51,010 bases of DNA from Akkermansia sp. (lineage in GTDB: Bacteria > Verrucomicrobiota > Verrucomicrobiia > Verrucomicrobiales > Akkermansiaceae). This document shows positions 17,394 to 26,843 of the stretch, in pieces. Both the position numbers and the translations under genes were made by a program. The notes below the pieces were generated by a model that had not been told where the DNA came from, ran no database searches, and worked only from the letters and a program-made list of their open reading frames with translations. The stretch lies in contig JAFUQZ010000032.1 in NCBI GenBank assembly GCA_017472085.1, positions 1 through 51,010 on the forward strand, written 5' to 3'. Every line of letters starts with the position of its first letter. Position 1 is the first letter of the stretch.

Positions 17394-17463
17394 ATCTGTA
17401 ATAGATGATATTGGTATTCCCCCCCCACCGATGCTATACCGGCGGGGCCGCATGCAACGGAAA

Positions 17464-17865
17464 TTAACCGAGGTAGGCCAGAGGCTGACCCTCAGCCACG
17501 GTGTCACCGGGCTTCACGGCGAAGGAAGACACCGTACCGCCGGCGGGGGCATAAATCACGGTGTTCATCTTCATGGCCTCCAGGGTCATCACCTGGTCGC
17601 CTTCCTTCACTGTCGTGCCGGGAGTCACGTCGAGGGACACCACCTTGCCGGCAAGCGGGCTGGAGATAGGAGTACCGGCACCGGCGGGAGCGGGAGCAGC
17701 GGCAGGAGCCGGAGCAGCCACGGGGGCGGCCACCGCGGGAGCTGCTACCACGGGGGCGGCTACGGGAGCGGGAGCCGGAGCGGCGGCCACGGGGGCGGAG
17801 CCATTCACGGTTTCTACGGTAACGTCAAAGGTCTGACCGGCAACGGTAATACGGAGCTGTTTCAT
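17464..17865 (-). CDS. mmdC: Biotin carboxyl carrier subunit of the Na+-pumping decarboxylase
   Basis: A 133-residue carrier that shuttles carboxybiotin between the carboxyltransferase and the membrane subunit. Residues 1-25 form a short N-terminal domain, 26-65 an Ala/Pro-rich flexible linker, and 66-133 the biotinyl domain with the modified lysine at 99 in EAMKM. The Pro/Ala linker is typical of decarboxylase gamma/delta carriers. It lies between mmdD and mmdB, all on one strand. Confidence 0.93.
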   Translation of the reverse strand: MKQLRITVAGQTFDVTVETVNGSAPVAAAPAPAPVAAPVVAAPAVAAPVAAPAPAAAPAPAGAGTPISSPLAGKVVSLDVTPGTTVKEGDQVMTLEAMKMNTVIYAPAGGTVSSFAVKPGDTVAEGQPLAYLG

Positions 17866-17922
17866 ATTGATATATTAGTGTTTATTTGTTTAGTGAAATA
17901 TAGTAGAGGGAGGAAAGGCAAA

Positions 17923-18378
17923 TCAGCCTCTCACGGGGAAGTTCTTGTTGACGATGGAGGCCGTGCGACCGGTCTGCCCGTAGGCAGTATCCACGGGTTT
18001 GATATCAAGGATGCGGACTTCATTGCCAAGCGTTACCTTGACGGCAGCGGCAATGGCGGCCACAACCTCCGGTGTAATGCTGCTGCGGGCGGCGTCGTAG
18101 ATACCGGCCGCAATAGCCGCCACCTCAGAGGGGGGCAGCACCGGAGCCTCCACCGCCGGAGCGGGGACAGAAGCCGGAGCCGGGGCCATGGCTGCCTGAG
18201 CAGCCGCGGCCTTGGCCTTGCGGGAAGCATCAAGACGCTGTGCCACATTGCCGGAAATCGTCAAAATGACGCTCAGCAATCCGAGGCAGCAGAACACCAC
18301 GCACATGCCCGTGACCTGGTAGATCACGTCATTCATCTGGAGCGCAGCGAGTGTCTGGATGGTTGTCATATTGATCAT
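17923..18378 (-). CDS. mmdD: OadG/MmdD-type small membrane subunit
   Basis: A 151-residue protein with one N-terminal membrane helix (about 22-44, MCVVFCCLGLLSVILTIS), an Ala/Pro-rich linker (70-100) and a C-terminal EVAAIAAGIYDAAR/ITPEVVAAIAAAV region, as in OadG/MmdD subunits that assemble the decarboxylase at the membrane. It starts 11 bases after the mmdA stop; the ATG at 18369 (MTTIQ) is an alternative start. Confidence 0.85.
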   Translation of the reverse strand: MINMTTIQTLAALQMNDVIYQVTGMCVVFCCLGLLSVILTISGNVAQRLDASRKAKAAAAQAAMAPAPASVPAPAVEAPVLPPSEVAAIAAGIYDAARSSITPEVVAAIAAAVKVTLGNEVRILDIKPVDTAYGQTGRTASIVNKNFPVRG

Positions 18379-18389
18379 TTATGGGTAAA

Positions 18390-19955
18390 TTACAGCGGAA
18401 TGTTGCCATGTTTGCGCACCGGGGCAGCCTCGCGCTTGCCCAGCAGGGTGCGGAGAGTCAGCGCGATGCGGGCGCGGGATTCCTTCGGGTTGATAATCTC
18501 CGTCACCTGGTCGGAAGCAGCGGCGGCGTACGGATTGTAGAAAGCCTTGACGTATTCGTCGTAAAGTTTCTTCTGCTCGGCCTCGCGGGCTTCCGGGTTC
18601 TCAATGGCGGCAAGCTTGCGGCCATAGAGAATCGGAACGGCACCGGCGGCACCCATGACGGCAATCTCTGCACAGGGCCAGGCAAAGACGGCATCTGCAC
18701 CCAGAGCCTTGGAGCACATGGCGATGTAGGCACCGCCGTAGGCCTTGCGGAGAATGAGTGTCACCTTGGGAACGGAGGCGGCAGAGTAGGCATAAATCAT
18801 CTTGGCACCGTGGCGGATGATACCGCCGCGCTCCTGCTGTTTGCCGGGCAGGAAGCCGGGCACATCCACCAGGTTCACCAACGGAATGTTGAAGGCATCA
18901 CAGCAGCGGATGAAACGGGCAGCCTTGTCGGAAGCATCGATATCCAGGCAACCGGCCTTCACGGCAGGCTGATTGGCAATGATACCCACCACCACGCCGC
19001 AGATACGGGCAAAGCCCACCACCACGTTGCCGGCAAATCCGGCATGCACCTCCATGAACGAACCCTCGTCCACCAGACGGGCAATCACTTTCTGCACATC
19101 CAGCGGGGTGTTGTTGTTGTCGGGGATGATATCGTTCATTCCCTCATCATTGGCAATATCCAGCGGGGTGGAAAGGTCATGCGGAGCTTCCTGCGCATTG
19201 TTGGACGGCAGGTAGGTCAGCAGACGTTTGGCGATGGCGATGGCTTCCTCATCCGTGCGGGCAACGAAGTGAGCATTGCCGGAAACGGTGGCATGCACGG
19301 CAGCACCGCCGATTTCTTCCATGGTGCACTTCTCATAGGTCACCTGCTCAATCACCTTGGGGCCGGTGATATACATACCAGCAGCGCCTCCCTGGCGGAT
19401 GATGATGAAATCGGTCAGAGCCGGGGAGTATGCCGCGCCGCCGGCGCAGGGCCCGAGGATGAGCGAAATCTGGGGAACCACGCCGGAGGCCGCCACGTTG
19501 TTATAGAACACGTTGCCGAAACCGGTCAGCGCCTCGATACCTTCCTGCAGACGGGCACCGCCGGAGTCATTCATCTGAATGATGGGCATACCGGCCTTGA
19601 GCGCATACTGCTGAGCATCACAAATCTTCTGGGCATGCATATAACCCAGAGAGCCGCCCTGGGCCATAAAGTCAGCAGAAACAGCCGCCACCGGGCGTCC
19701 CCCGACCAGACCGAAACCGGAAACGATACCCTCACCCGGGATATACTTATCCTGCATGCCGAAATTGCTGCAATGGTGGCGGGTGTGCATACCGATTTCC
19801 GTGAACGAACCGCCGTCAAACAGACAGTCAATACGCTCGCGAGCAGTCCAGTCGCCCTTCTCATGACGCTTGTCAATCTTGTCCTGACCGCCGGAAATGA
19901 TAACTTTCTGCCGACGCTCCTCAAGCTCTTCAAGCAATTTGGGATCTATTGCCAT
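18390..19955 (-). CDS. mmdA: Methylmalonyl-CoA decarboxylase carboxyltransferase subunit alpha
   Basis: Transfers the carboxyl group of methylmalonyl-CoA to biotin, yielding propionyl-CoA. The 521-residue protein belongs to the acyl-CoA carboxyltransferase family: KYIPGEGIVSGFGLVGGRPV, NDSGGARLQEGIEAL, ILGPCAGGAAYSPALTDFI, VDVPGFLPGKQQE and LRKAYGGAYIAMCSK. A sodium-pump role is preferred over a propionyl-CoA carboxylase because the membrane beta subunit follows in the operon. It is the first gene of mmdA-mmdD-mmdC-mmdB. A possible extended -10, TATACT at 20006-20001, lies about 45 bases upstream with a poor -35. Confidence 0.93.
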   Translation of the reverse strand: MAIDPKLLEELEERRQKVIISGGQDKIDKRHEKGDWTARERIDCLFDGGSFTEIGMHTRHHCSNFGMQDKYIPGEGIVSGFGLVGGRPVAAVSADFMAQGGSLGYMHAQKICDAQQYALKAGMPIIQMNDSGGARLQEGIEALTGFGNVFYNNVAASGVVPQISLILGPCAGGAAYSPALTDFIIIRQGGAAGMYITGPKVIEQVTYEKCTMEEIGGAAVHATVSGNAHFVARTDEEAIAIAKRLLTYLPSNNAQEAPHDLSTPLDIANDEGMNDIIPDNNNTPLDVQKVIARLVDEGSFMEVHAGFAGNVVVGFARICGVVVGIIANQPAVKAGCLDIDASDKAARFIRCCDAFNIPLVNLVDVPGFLPGKQQERGGIIRHGAKMIYAYSAASVPKVTLILRKAYGGAYIAMCSKALGADAVFAWPCAEIAVMGAAGAVPILYGRKLAAIENPEAREAEQKKLYDEYVKAFYNPYAAAASDQVTEIINPKESRARIALTLRTLLGKREAAPVRKHGNIPL

Positions 19956-20119
19956 ATATGTATTGTGTTAGTAAGTGTTACGGCGCAGACACGGCATCAC
20001 CCGAGTATACGCATCCATAGCGAGTGGGTACAGTTCACCCCAATCACGGCTGTATTCTAGCATAGAGGGAACTTCATGAAAAGAAAAAACCGTCATCATA
20101 ACACGATTTTTACGCTCAT

Positions 20120-20857
20120 TCATTCACCATAGGCGCGTACATTTTTCAGCATCTGCGGCAATTCATCTGCCAGGAAAGAGGCGTTTTCTTCCTCCAGCCA
20201 GTACTCAGCGGGCGTTTCCCCGTCATTGTTACGCAAAGTGGGGTCAGCACCGTACTGCATGAGCAGCTCCACCGACTCCGCGCACTCAGCGCGGTGCAAC
20301 GGCGTCTGCCCCCACTTATTGCGGGCATTCACATCCAGTCCGGCAGAGAGAAAAAGCGGCCAGCATCCCAGGCGGGCATCCGTCCCATGCAGCAGCGTAT
20401 TCCCGGCATTATCGCGCACGAACAAATCCGCCCCGGCGGCCAGCAGAACCTCTGCCACTTCCGACCAGATATTGCCGAACAGGGCCGTAGCGCCCGAATC
20501 ATCCCGGTCATGCACGGAAAGCCCCTGCTCCAGCAGAAAACGTGCCGCATCCGCATCCAACGCCCACCACAGAGCAGTCTCCCCCATGCGGCGATGCTTG
20601 CGCACATCCACGCCCCAGTCAACAAACAGTCTCAGCTTTTCACCATAATGAGCACAAACCACATCATCAGTAGTCGGCACAGCCCCCGCCTCCAGCAGCA
20701 GACGGCACATTTCAGCGGAATTCGTATAACGAAGGGGGCTGCAGCCATAGCCATCCCGCGCATTCACATCCGCACCTGCAGCAATCGCGCGGCGGGCTGT
20801 GGCATGGTCGCATTTCTGCAGAGCGCGGAACAACGTATCTGTTGCCGATAGTTTCAT
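20120..20857 (-). CDS. Ankyrin-repeat protein coupled to the macroglobulin gene
   Basis: A 245-residue protein made of about six ankyrin repeats (for example DHATARRAIAAGADVNARDG, VAEVLLAAGADLFVRDNAGN, VELLMQYGADPTLRNNDGET). There is no signal peptide or membrane segment, so it should be cytoplasmic. Its ATG overlaps the stop of the 1,925-residue macroglobulin gene (ATGA, 20857-20854), implying coupled translation. Ankyrin proteins bind other proteins; the partner cannot be read from the sequence. Confidence 0.85.
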   Translation of the reverse strand: MKLSATDTLFRALQKCDHATARRAIAAGADVNARDGYGCSPLRYTNSAEMCRLLLEAGAVPTTDDVVCAHYGEKLRLFVDWGVDVRKHRRMGETALWWALDADAARFLLEQGLSVHDRDDSGATALFGNIWSEVAEVLLAAGADLFVRDNAGNTLLHGTDARLGCWPLFLSAGLDVNARNKWGQTPLHRAECAESVELLMQYGADPTLRNNDGETPAEYWLEEENASFLADELPQMLKNVRAYGE

Positions 20858-23800
20858 CGTTCGGACGGTATGGTAATCACACGGGCATTCGGAGAAAGTC
20901 CATACACCTGGGGTTCATACATGAGCTGCGCCTGAGCCGGGGGCACAGTTGACGTTCCGGCGCGTTTTACCCGGGCAAAATAGGTCATGTTGAGCAAATC
21001 TCGGCCGCCCCAGCGGGTACAGAATCCGCGCACGCGGTCTGCCAGATACTCCCGGTGGTCAAAACTCCTGCTCCACGACACCGGCTCAAGCCCTGCGGCC
21101 TGACTCGGGATTTCCGGGTTGACGGCCTCCATGCAGGCGGGCAGATAATCCTCCAGCACAAGGTATTCCAGCTCATCGGCCACCTTGGCACATGTGAGCG
21201 TGACCCGCACCACATCGCCCACTTTCAGTTGCTCAGGAGCTTTGTGCCACTTCCCATCCTCGCCTTTCACCTCATAGACTCGTGTCACCTGCAAGCCCTT
21301 TTCAGTCACGCCGGGAAACTCCGTCTGTTCCGGCTGAGCCTTGACCTGCACCAGTGCATAGACCGGGCCGCCCTCCGCGGCCAGCGTGACGGGCAACTCT
21401 GACAGACGGCTCACTTGCGGCAGAGCCAAGTTCAGCGGTTCCCGCTTCAACTGATATCTGCCGGAATCCGTCACAACAGACACCTCCGGGGCAGCTACGG
21501 CTTGCGTGCGGAGGAAATCGTGCAGCGCCAGCAGCATCAGCGAAGAATGAGCGGTGCTGTGATGCCGGGTATCCCGACCGATTGTTCGCATCCACTCACG
21601 GAAAGCTTCCTGACGGCGGTCGTTGTTCCGCAACGCCAGGAGGAAATGAAGCGTAGCACCGTACACCCCCGGACGGATACCTTCTTTCTGCCGTTCCTTC
21701 ACTTCATCACATTTTTTCTTCAGAATGCGTTCCATTCTCCTGTTATCGCCCAGGGCGCGGGCCGCCATCAACCCCGCATCAGCGAAAAGCGCATCCTCAT
21801 CCAGCCTGTCTACAAAGCGCAGCAGACGTTTCATCTTATCCTGCAGCAGCGAATAACCGCGATCCGCCGCAACAGTCAGCACCATGGCAGCATACGCACT
21901 GGCCCAGCCACAGCCATTCTTCCCGGCTTCCCAATACCCCAGGCCGCCATCCTCGCACTGGCGAGCAAAGAGGGCGTTGATTTCCCGCTCCGTCTCCTGT
22001 TTCACCTCCTCGCGAGACGCGCGGGCCAACTGCGGACAGAACGGGGAAAGTTCATCATAAAGCAAACGGGGCATCATGGCGGCAGCTTTCTGCTCCGTGC
22101 AGCCATAGGGATAGCTCAGCAGGAAATCCAGACAGCCCTGCAAATGCAGCAGAGGGCTGGCAGAGAGTTTCACCTCCATGCTCGAATGGGTGGATTGCGC
22201 TGCCTCCGAGGCTATGAGAGAGGCAATTTTCAACGCTTCCTGCCCCGGCAGCAGCTCGGGACGATGAACTTCCTTGAGCAAAGGAGCGGGGAATCGCACC
22301 TGACAAGTCCCCTGCACCGCATCCGTTCCGGGAGCGCCCTCAGCCTTCCAGCGCAGGCGGCATTCACCTTCCTGCTCAGGAGACACCTCAAAATACAGCG
22401 TTGCGCTTGCACCGGCAGCCAGCACGACCTGCTGCGGTGTATCATTACCTTCCAGGGAGACCATCCAGATGCCGGCTTCATCGGTGGCATTCGTGATGGA
22501 AAGCGGCAGCTGCAACCTGTCGCCCGTGCTCATGAACAAGGGCATACCCGGCGTAATCATCACCGGAAGATTCACCACGAAAGAAGCCTCCGCAGAACCG
22601 AAGCGCGAACCGGAACGGTCTGCGACCACGGCAAAGACACGGTAGGTGGTCAGCGTGTCCGGCAGTTCCGCTTCGGCAGAGAAACGTCCCTCCGCATCCG
22701 TTCGCAGGGCCGCCTTCCAAAGCGCCACCGGCTCAAAGTCATTGCGGAACAATGTTTCATCCCCTCCGTCCATGAAGGGAGATACCGGGCCGTACACCTC
22801 TCGCTTACCGGCATCATCCGCAGCCAGCAATTCATCCATATCAGAGGGCGTCAGAACACCACTGCCACTGCGAAGGCCTCCCGTCAGAAATCCTCTGCTG
22901 ACCGGTGATTTCACCGATTTCTTCTCCGGTGTATATTTCTTCCTCAGTATCGGTGACAGGCTGACGGAGTCACCCCGAAGCATATCGCCCAACCAGACGG
23001 CATCCATCACCTTGGAGGACAGCCCCGGCAAATTACCCATGACGGAGGATGGCTCAAAGGTCAATACCTTGTCAGAAGCAAAGAATCTCTCAGGGTCCGG
23101 CTTTTCATAATCGTAATACGAAAGGGACCGCATTCCGGCGTCCACGGCATAAAGCGTTACCTCCGCCGATACCGGCTTACCGCCGGCCTGCACCCGACCG
23201 CTCAACAGGATTTTCTGCCCCGGGCGCGAGACTTCCTGCGGCACCTGAAGCGACACATCCAAATGCTGTCGCAGCACAGGGACGAAGCAGGAGGTATCTG
23301 CCAAAGCCAATCGACGCGTTGCGTTTTTGCCGATTTCCGGGATGACCAGCGAAACGCTCACCACGCCTTCTTCATGACGCTGCAAGCGAACATCCAGAGT
23401 CTGCTCCCCCTGCTCTGCATGTTTCTGTACATGGCGCAGGCGCTCACCGCATCCAACGAATACATGCACGGGTCCCTTGCGGGGAGAATGGAACTGAAGC
23501 CGCATACAGTCGCCCATCGGTTCGGCTCTCAGCAACAGATCTGTTTCGACCTCACCTGTATCGGCAGAGGGTATGCCGCTGTACACGGCCTCCCGCCCGG
23601 CGGCATCCCGCCCTCTTATCTCCAGTTTCATCCGGAAGCGGTTACTTTCCTCTTCCGCCCCATGCTCTCGGAGCATCTTCAGCATGTTCGGGGGCAACGG
23701 AACGCCCTGCCGGCTATGGGCGGGAATGGTCAGTTCACACCCACCGACCGTTTTTGTCGTTTCCTCCCACACCGCAAAACAGGTACGGAGATTGGTTGAA

Positions 23801-26631
23801 CGCATGCCCTCCAGCTTCAAGGTAACGCTGATATTCTGTGCTCGAGTCAGAGGCTCTCCGGATAGAGCATCCGTCAGATAGAGCAACCCATCCCGATAAT
23901 TGATGCGGAAATCAGCCGATGAGAAAGTCTTATGCTGCAACGGCAGAGTCACGTATTCCTCACGGCCATTACAAACACTCCCCTCCACCTCAAGTTCGCC
24001 GCAATTCAACCAGGACGGCTTCATCGGCAGCTCCAACTCGGCCGTGCCGCCGGCATCCGTCATCAAGTGATGAGTTTCTATCTCCGAGCCGCTTCGCAGC
24101 TTCAGCTCCACCTTCGCGTGGCAGAGCGGCACACCACTGTAATCATCTGCCCGCACCTTCAGACTAACCTTCTGCGGAGCAACCTTCTCCACATCAACGG
24201 CCAGAGAGGCAACGAAGGCGTTGCGACGAAACACCTGGCAGAGAATATCCATCGAGTCTTCACGGCCACCGGCGCTCACTTCCACGGAATAAGCACCCGC
24301 CACATCTTCTTCACCATCCGGCAGACTGAGGTCTATGGAAAACGAGCCGAACTCACTCAGCGACAACTCCTTCTCCAGCAGTTTCTCGCCATTCGGACGG
24401 GAGAAAACCAGCTTCGCTTTCTTTTCGGGGGAAAAGCCAAAAGAATCATGCCTGAGCCGCCGCACCAGGCCGCGGATATGCACCGTGTCACCGGGGCGAT
24501 ACATGGGACGGTCTTTCAACAGGAAAATCCGGGTGGAGGATGTACTCTCCGCTTCTTTCTTCCAAGCCCGGGGAACACGGTGCTCGGGTATACGCCCCAT
24601 GGCAATATCCTGCCCACTGCGAGCAATGATTTTCTTACCCGCTTCCAGCTTGATAAAGGCAACCCCGCTGCAATCCGGCAGGGAAATCTCCTCGTATACC
24701 TGTTTTGCCTTGTTCCATTCCAGAGCTTTCAGTTCAGCCCCGGTAACTACGGAACCGTCCGAAAAACGAGTCACCAGCACCCCCTGAGCAGAGCAGATGA
24801 CATTCAAATCTGTCACCAATACGGGGATGTCCAGTTCATAATTCAGCGCATCTGCCCGCTGCCCCTGCAGAGAGAGAGCATACTGCACGTGAGCATTCGG
24901 CGTTACCTTCAGCGTCACCAGATACAATCCGGGCTGCAACGTTTCACCCGCCAAGGCCTCCAAATCCAACACGAGTTCCGAACTGCGGAACATGGAGCTG
25001 CCCTTCAAATCAAAGTGCCGGGTCGGATAGCTCTGAGCATCCGCAATATGGTGCTTTCTCTTCTCCTCCCGCAGCTCCAATGCCGATTCCTCCTTATCCA
25101 GAGCCCATTCTCGCGTCTCTATGGAAGACGATGCTGTGGGCAGGCCTTTGCTCTTGCGTTCCCGATGGATGCGATATTCATATTGAAGTCTGTCGCGCTC
25201 GCGGGAATCGTAAGCAGGAGCCGACAGGACCTCTGCCACATGCCGGGAATGCACACGGTGAACGGTGGCATCCACCTCGCTGATATTACCGGCGGGAAGC
25301 CGGAGTTTGTGCGCTCCTTTCAGAGGCAGCACTATCGCTTCTTCCGTCTGTGCCCGTATCTGAGGCCATGCCGGTTGCAGCGCCAGGCGATGCACATGGT
25401 CGTCGCGAGTGACGGCCCCGTTGGCAGACACTGTCCCTTTCGGCACTTGCACATCCACCACAGACGGCAACACCCCGCTGACAAGGATGCGCATTCCACT
25501 CGCCATACCCGCAGCCTGATAGGCCAGTTTTTTATCTGAGACCTCCAGCAGACAGACCCCGTGAGGCTGATACGGCAAGGCTCCGCCATAGCGGAAGAGA
25601 AGCCAGATTTTCTCATTAACCGTCAATTTTCTTCCGGCTTTCGTATTTTCAAGAGTTCCCTCGCCGTCTATACTGAAACCCAGGCGGGAAAAGAGCTCCG
25701 GGAGCGATTTTTCAGGAAGCGGTTGCGAAAAGAACAGGGTCATCTCCACCTCACTGCCATCCGTTGCGTTTTCTGCAACAGTCAGGCCACTGAGCAACTC
25801 ATTGACAGGATGAAAATCGGTGTTTTTCCTGCTCAGCATCGGTGGTGCATCCGGCATACGGTTCTGAGTTCCGTCAATAAACCCGGAGTCCGCAGCACCG
25901 CTGTAACACAGCATCCAAGTCTCATCCGTGTCCAGCTCTTCCGTCGGCCGCACCAGCACATGCCCGGGCAGCACCGAATCCGTTTTTAATTTGCCCCACA
26001 CCTGTTGCCCGGCATCGGCCAGGCGTCTCAGACTCACCTCCTGAACTCCGTCGCAAACGCGGGCCGGTTCCACCGTAGCCGGCACACTACGCCCCAGATA
26101 ACGCTTCCCCGTCCAGATACTCTCTTTCACACGGCGGAACACATAATTCACCGCCGTCTTTTCCGAAAACTGCTGAGCTTCGAGAGTATGGTGCCACTGA
26201 GGCGTCACCAGCAGAGCCCCCCCCTGAGACGTGGCAACGGGGAAAATTCGCAGTTGATTGTCAGGGCATCTGAATTCGTACTCGCGCGGCTTCATTTCTT
26301 TGCCGCTCAAATAACACGTTCCCTCATGAAAAATCAGCTTGTAGCGAGTCCTGCAACTGCTGCCCGGAGGGAAACTGATTTCCAGCCTGTCCTGGTCTAT
26401 CCATTGAGTCTGCGGCACATGGTGCGAATCACCCGTTATGCGAAATAAATCAGGTTCAGGCGAAGAAGCTTCTTCATAAGAATCCCGTACAACTGAGGCA
26501 TGAACCACCGGCTCGGGAAAATAAATCGTCACCGTCTGGTCATGATAACTCGGCTTCACCGTTCCCGCCCGCAGCAGTCCGACCAACAGCAGGCTCATCA
26601 TCCACAGAAAATTGACACAAAATCGGCTCAT
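20854..26631 (-). CDS. Alpha-2-macroglobulin family protein with thioester motif
   Basis: A 1,925-residue secreted protein of the bacterial alpha-2-macroglobulin family, thought to trap attacking proteases in the periplasm. An N-terminal signal-like helix (about 6-22) lacks a lipobox, so it is not a typical lipoprotein. The first ~690 residues hold family-specific N-terminal domains; the MG2-type strand DRPMYRPGDTVHIRG lies near 704; the A2M domain follows (ALWKAALRTDAEGRFSAEAELPDTL). The thioester motif CTEQ is at 1511-1514 in YPYGCTEQKAA. A terpenoid-toroid-like helical region and a C-terminal receptor-like domain follow. The ankyrin gene overlaps its stop. A shorter paralogue lies at 48929. 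Confidence 0.9.
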   Translation of the reverse strand: MSRFCVNFLWMMSLLLVGLLRAGTVKPSYHDQTVTIYFPEPVVHASVVRDSYEEASSPEPDLFRITGDSHHVPQTQWIDQDRLEISFPPGSSCRTRYKLIFHEGTCYLSGKEMKPREYEFRCPDNQLRIFPVATSQGGALLVTPQWHHTLEAQQFSEKTAVNYVFRRVKESIWTGKRYLGRSVPATVEPARVCDGVQEVSLRRLADAGQQVWGKLKTDSVLPGHVLVRPTEELDTDETWMLCYSGAADSGFIDGTQNRMPDAPPMLSRKNTDFHPVNELLSGLTVAENATDGSEVEMTLFFSQPLPEKSLPELFSRLGFSIDGEGTLENTKAGRKLTVNEKIWLLFRYGGALPYQPHGVCLLEVSDKKLAYQAAGMASGMRILVSGVLPSVVDVQVPKGTVSANGAVTRDDHVHRLALQPAWPQIRAQTEEAIVLPLKGAHKLRLPAGNISEVDATVHRVHSRHVAEVLSAPAYDSRERDRLQYEYRIHRERKSKGLPTASSSIETREWALDKEESALELREEKRKHHIADAQSYPTRHFDLKGSSMFRSSELVLDLEALAGETLQPGLYLVTLKVTPNAHVQYALSLQGQRADALNYELDIPVLVTDLNVICSAQGVLVTRFSDGSVVTGAELKALEWNKAKQVYEEISLPDCSGVAFIKLEAGKKIIARSGQDIAMGRIPEHRVPRAWKKEAESTSSTRIFLLKDRPMYRPGDTVHIRGLVRRLRHDSFGFSPEKKAKLVFSRPNGEKLLEKELSLSEFGSFSIDLSLPDGEEDVAGAYSVEVSAGGREDSMDILCQVFRRNAFVASLAVDVEKVAPQKVSLKVRADDYSGVPLCHAKVELKLRSGSEIETHHLMTDAGGTAELELPMKPSWLNCGELEVEGSVCNGREEYVTLPLQHKTFSSADFRINYRDGLLYLTDALSGEPLTRAQNISVTLKLEGMRSTNLRTCFAVWEETTKTVGGCELTIPAHSRQGVPLPPNMLKMLREHGAEEESNRFRMKLEIRGRDAAGREAVYSGIPSADTGEVETDLLLRAEPMGDCMRLQFHSPRKGPVHVFVGCGERLRHVQKHAEQGEQTLDVRLQRHEEGVVSVSLVIPEIGKNATRRLALADTSCFVPVLRQHLDVSLQVPQEVSRPGQKILLSGRVQAGGKPVSAEVTLYAVDAGMRSLSYYDYEKPDPERFFASDKVLTFEPSSVMGNLPGLSSKVMDAVWLGDMLRGDSVSLSPILRKKYTPEKKSVKSPVSRGFLTGGLRSGSGVLTPSDMDELLAADDAGKREVYGPVSPFMDGGDETLFRNDFEPVALWKAALRTDAEGRFSAEAELPDTLTTYRVFAVVADRSGSRFGSAEASFVVNLPVMITPGMPLFMSTGDRLQLPLSITNATDEAGIWMVSLEGNDTPQQVVLAAGASATLYFEVSPEQEGECRLRWKAEGAPGTDAVQGTCQVRFPAPLLKEVHRPELLPGQEALKIASLIASEAAQSTHSSMEVKLSASPLLHLQGCLDFLLSYPYGCTEQKAAAMMPRLLYDELSPFCPQLARASREEVKQETEREINALFARQCEDGGLGYWEAGKNGCGWASAYAAMVLTVAADRGYSLLQDKMKRLLRFVDRLDEDALFADAGLMAARALGDNRRMERILKKKCDEVKERQKEGIRPGVYGATLHFLLALRNNDRRQEAFREWMRTIGRDTRHHSTAHSSLMLLALHDFLRTQAVAAPEVSVVTDSGRYQLKREPLNLALPQVSRLSELPVTLAAEGGPVYALVQVKAQPEQTEFPGVTEKGLQVTRVYEVKGEDGKWHKAPEQLKVGDVVRVTLTCAKVADELEYLVLEDYLPACMEAVNPEIPSQAAGLEPVSWSRSFDHREYLADRVRGFCTRWGGRDLLNMTYFARVKRAGTSTVPPAQAQLMYEPQVYGLSPNARVITIPSER

Positions 26632-26733
26632 ATCTATCGTTACGGTGATATACTACACCCATACTAATCCTGCGGCGAGCCAAATCCGCAACTTTTTCTG
26701 AAAAAAAAGCGTTCCGGCGCAACATTAACCCAC

Positions 26734-26765
26734 AAACTCCCCCACCGCGTACGAACAGGGAGTTT
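26734..26765. other. Hairpin in the divergent macroglobulin/IdeS intergenic region
   Basis: AAACTCCC (26734-26741) pairs with GGGAGTTT (26758-26765) across a 16-base loop. There is no upstream gene for it to terminate, because both neighbours point away. It may be a DNA-level regulatory element or a remnant. Confidence 0.4.
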
Positions 26766-26779
26766 TATCAATTTTGAGC

Positions 26780-26807
26780 TTGTGTTCTCGGCTCTTTCTG
26801 ATATAAC
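26780..26807 (+). promoter_or_regulatory. Promoter of the IdeS-like gene
   Basis: TTGTGT (26780-26785), 16 bases, TATAAC (26802-26807). The leader would be about 30 bases. Confidence 0.5.
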
Positions 26808-26843
26808 GAACACCCACAGTCGCGCCAGACTCACTCCCAAACC

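Noticed and set aside
26734..26765. Hairpin between divergent genes as a terminator
   Set aside because: No gene reads into it from either side, so it is listed only as a structural element.
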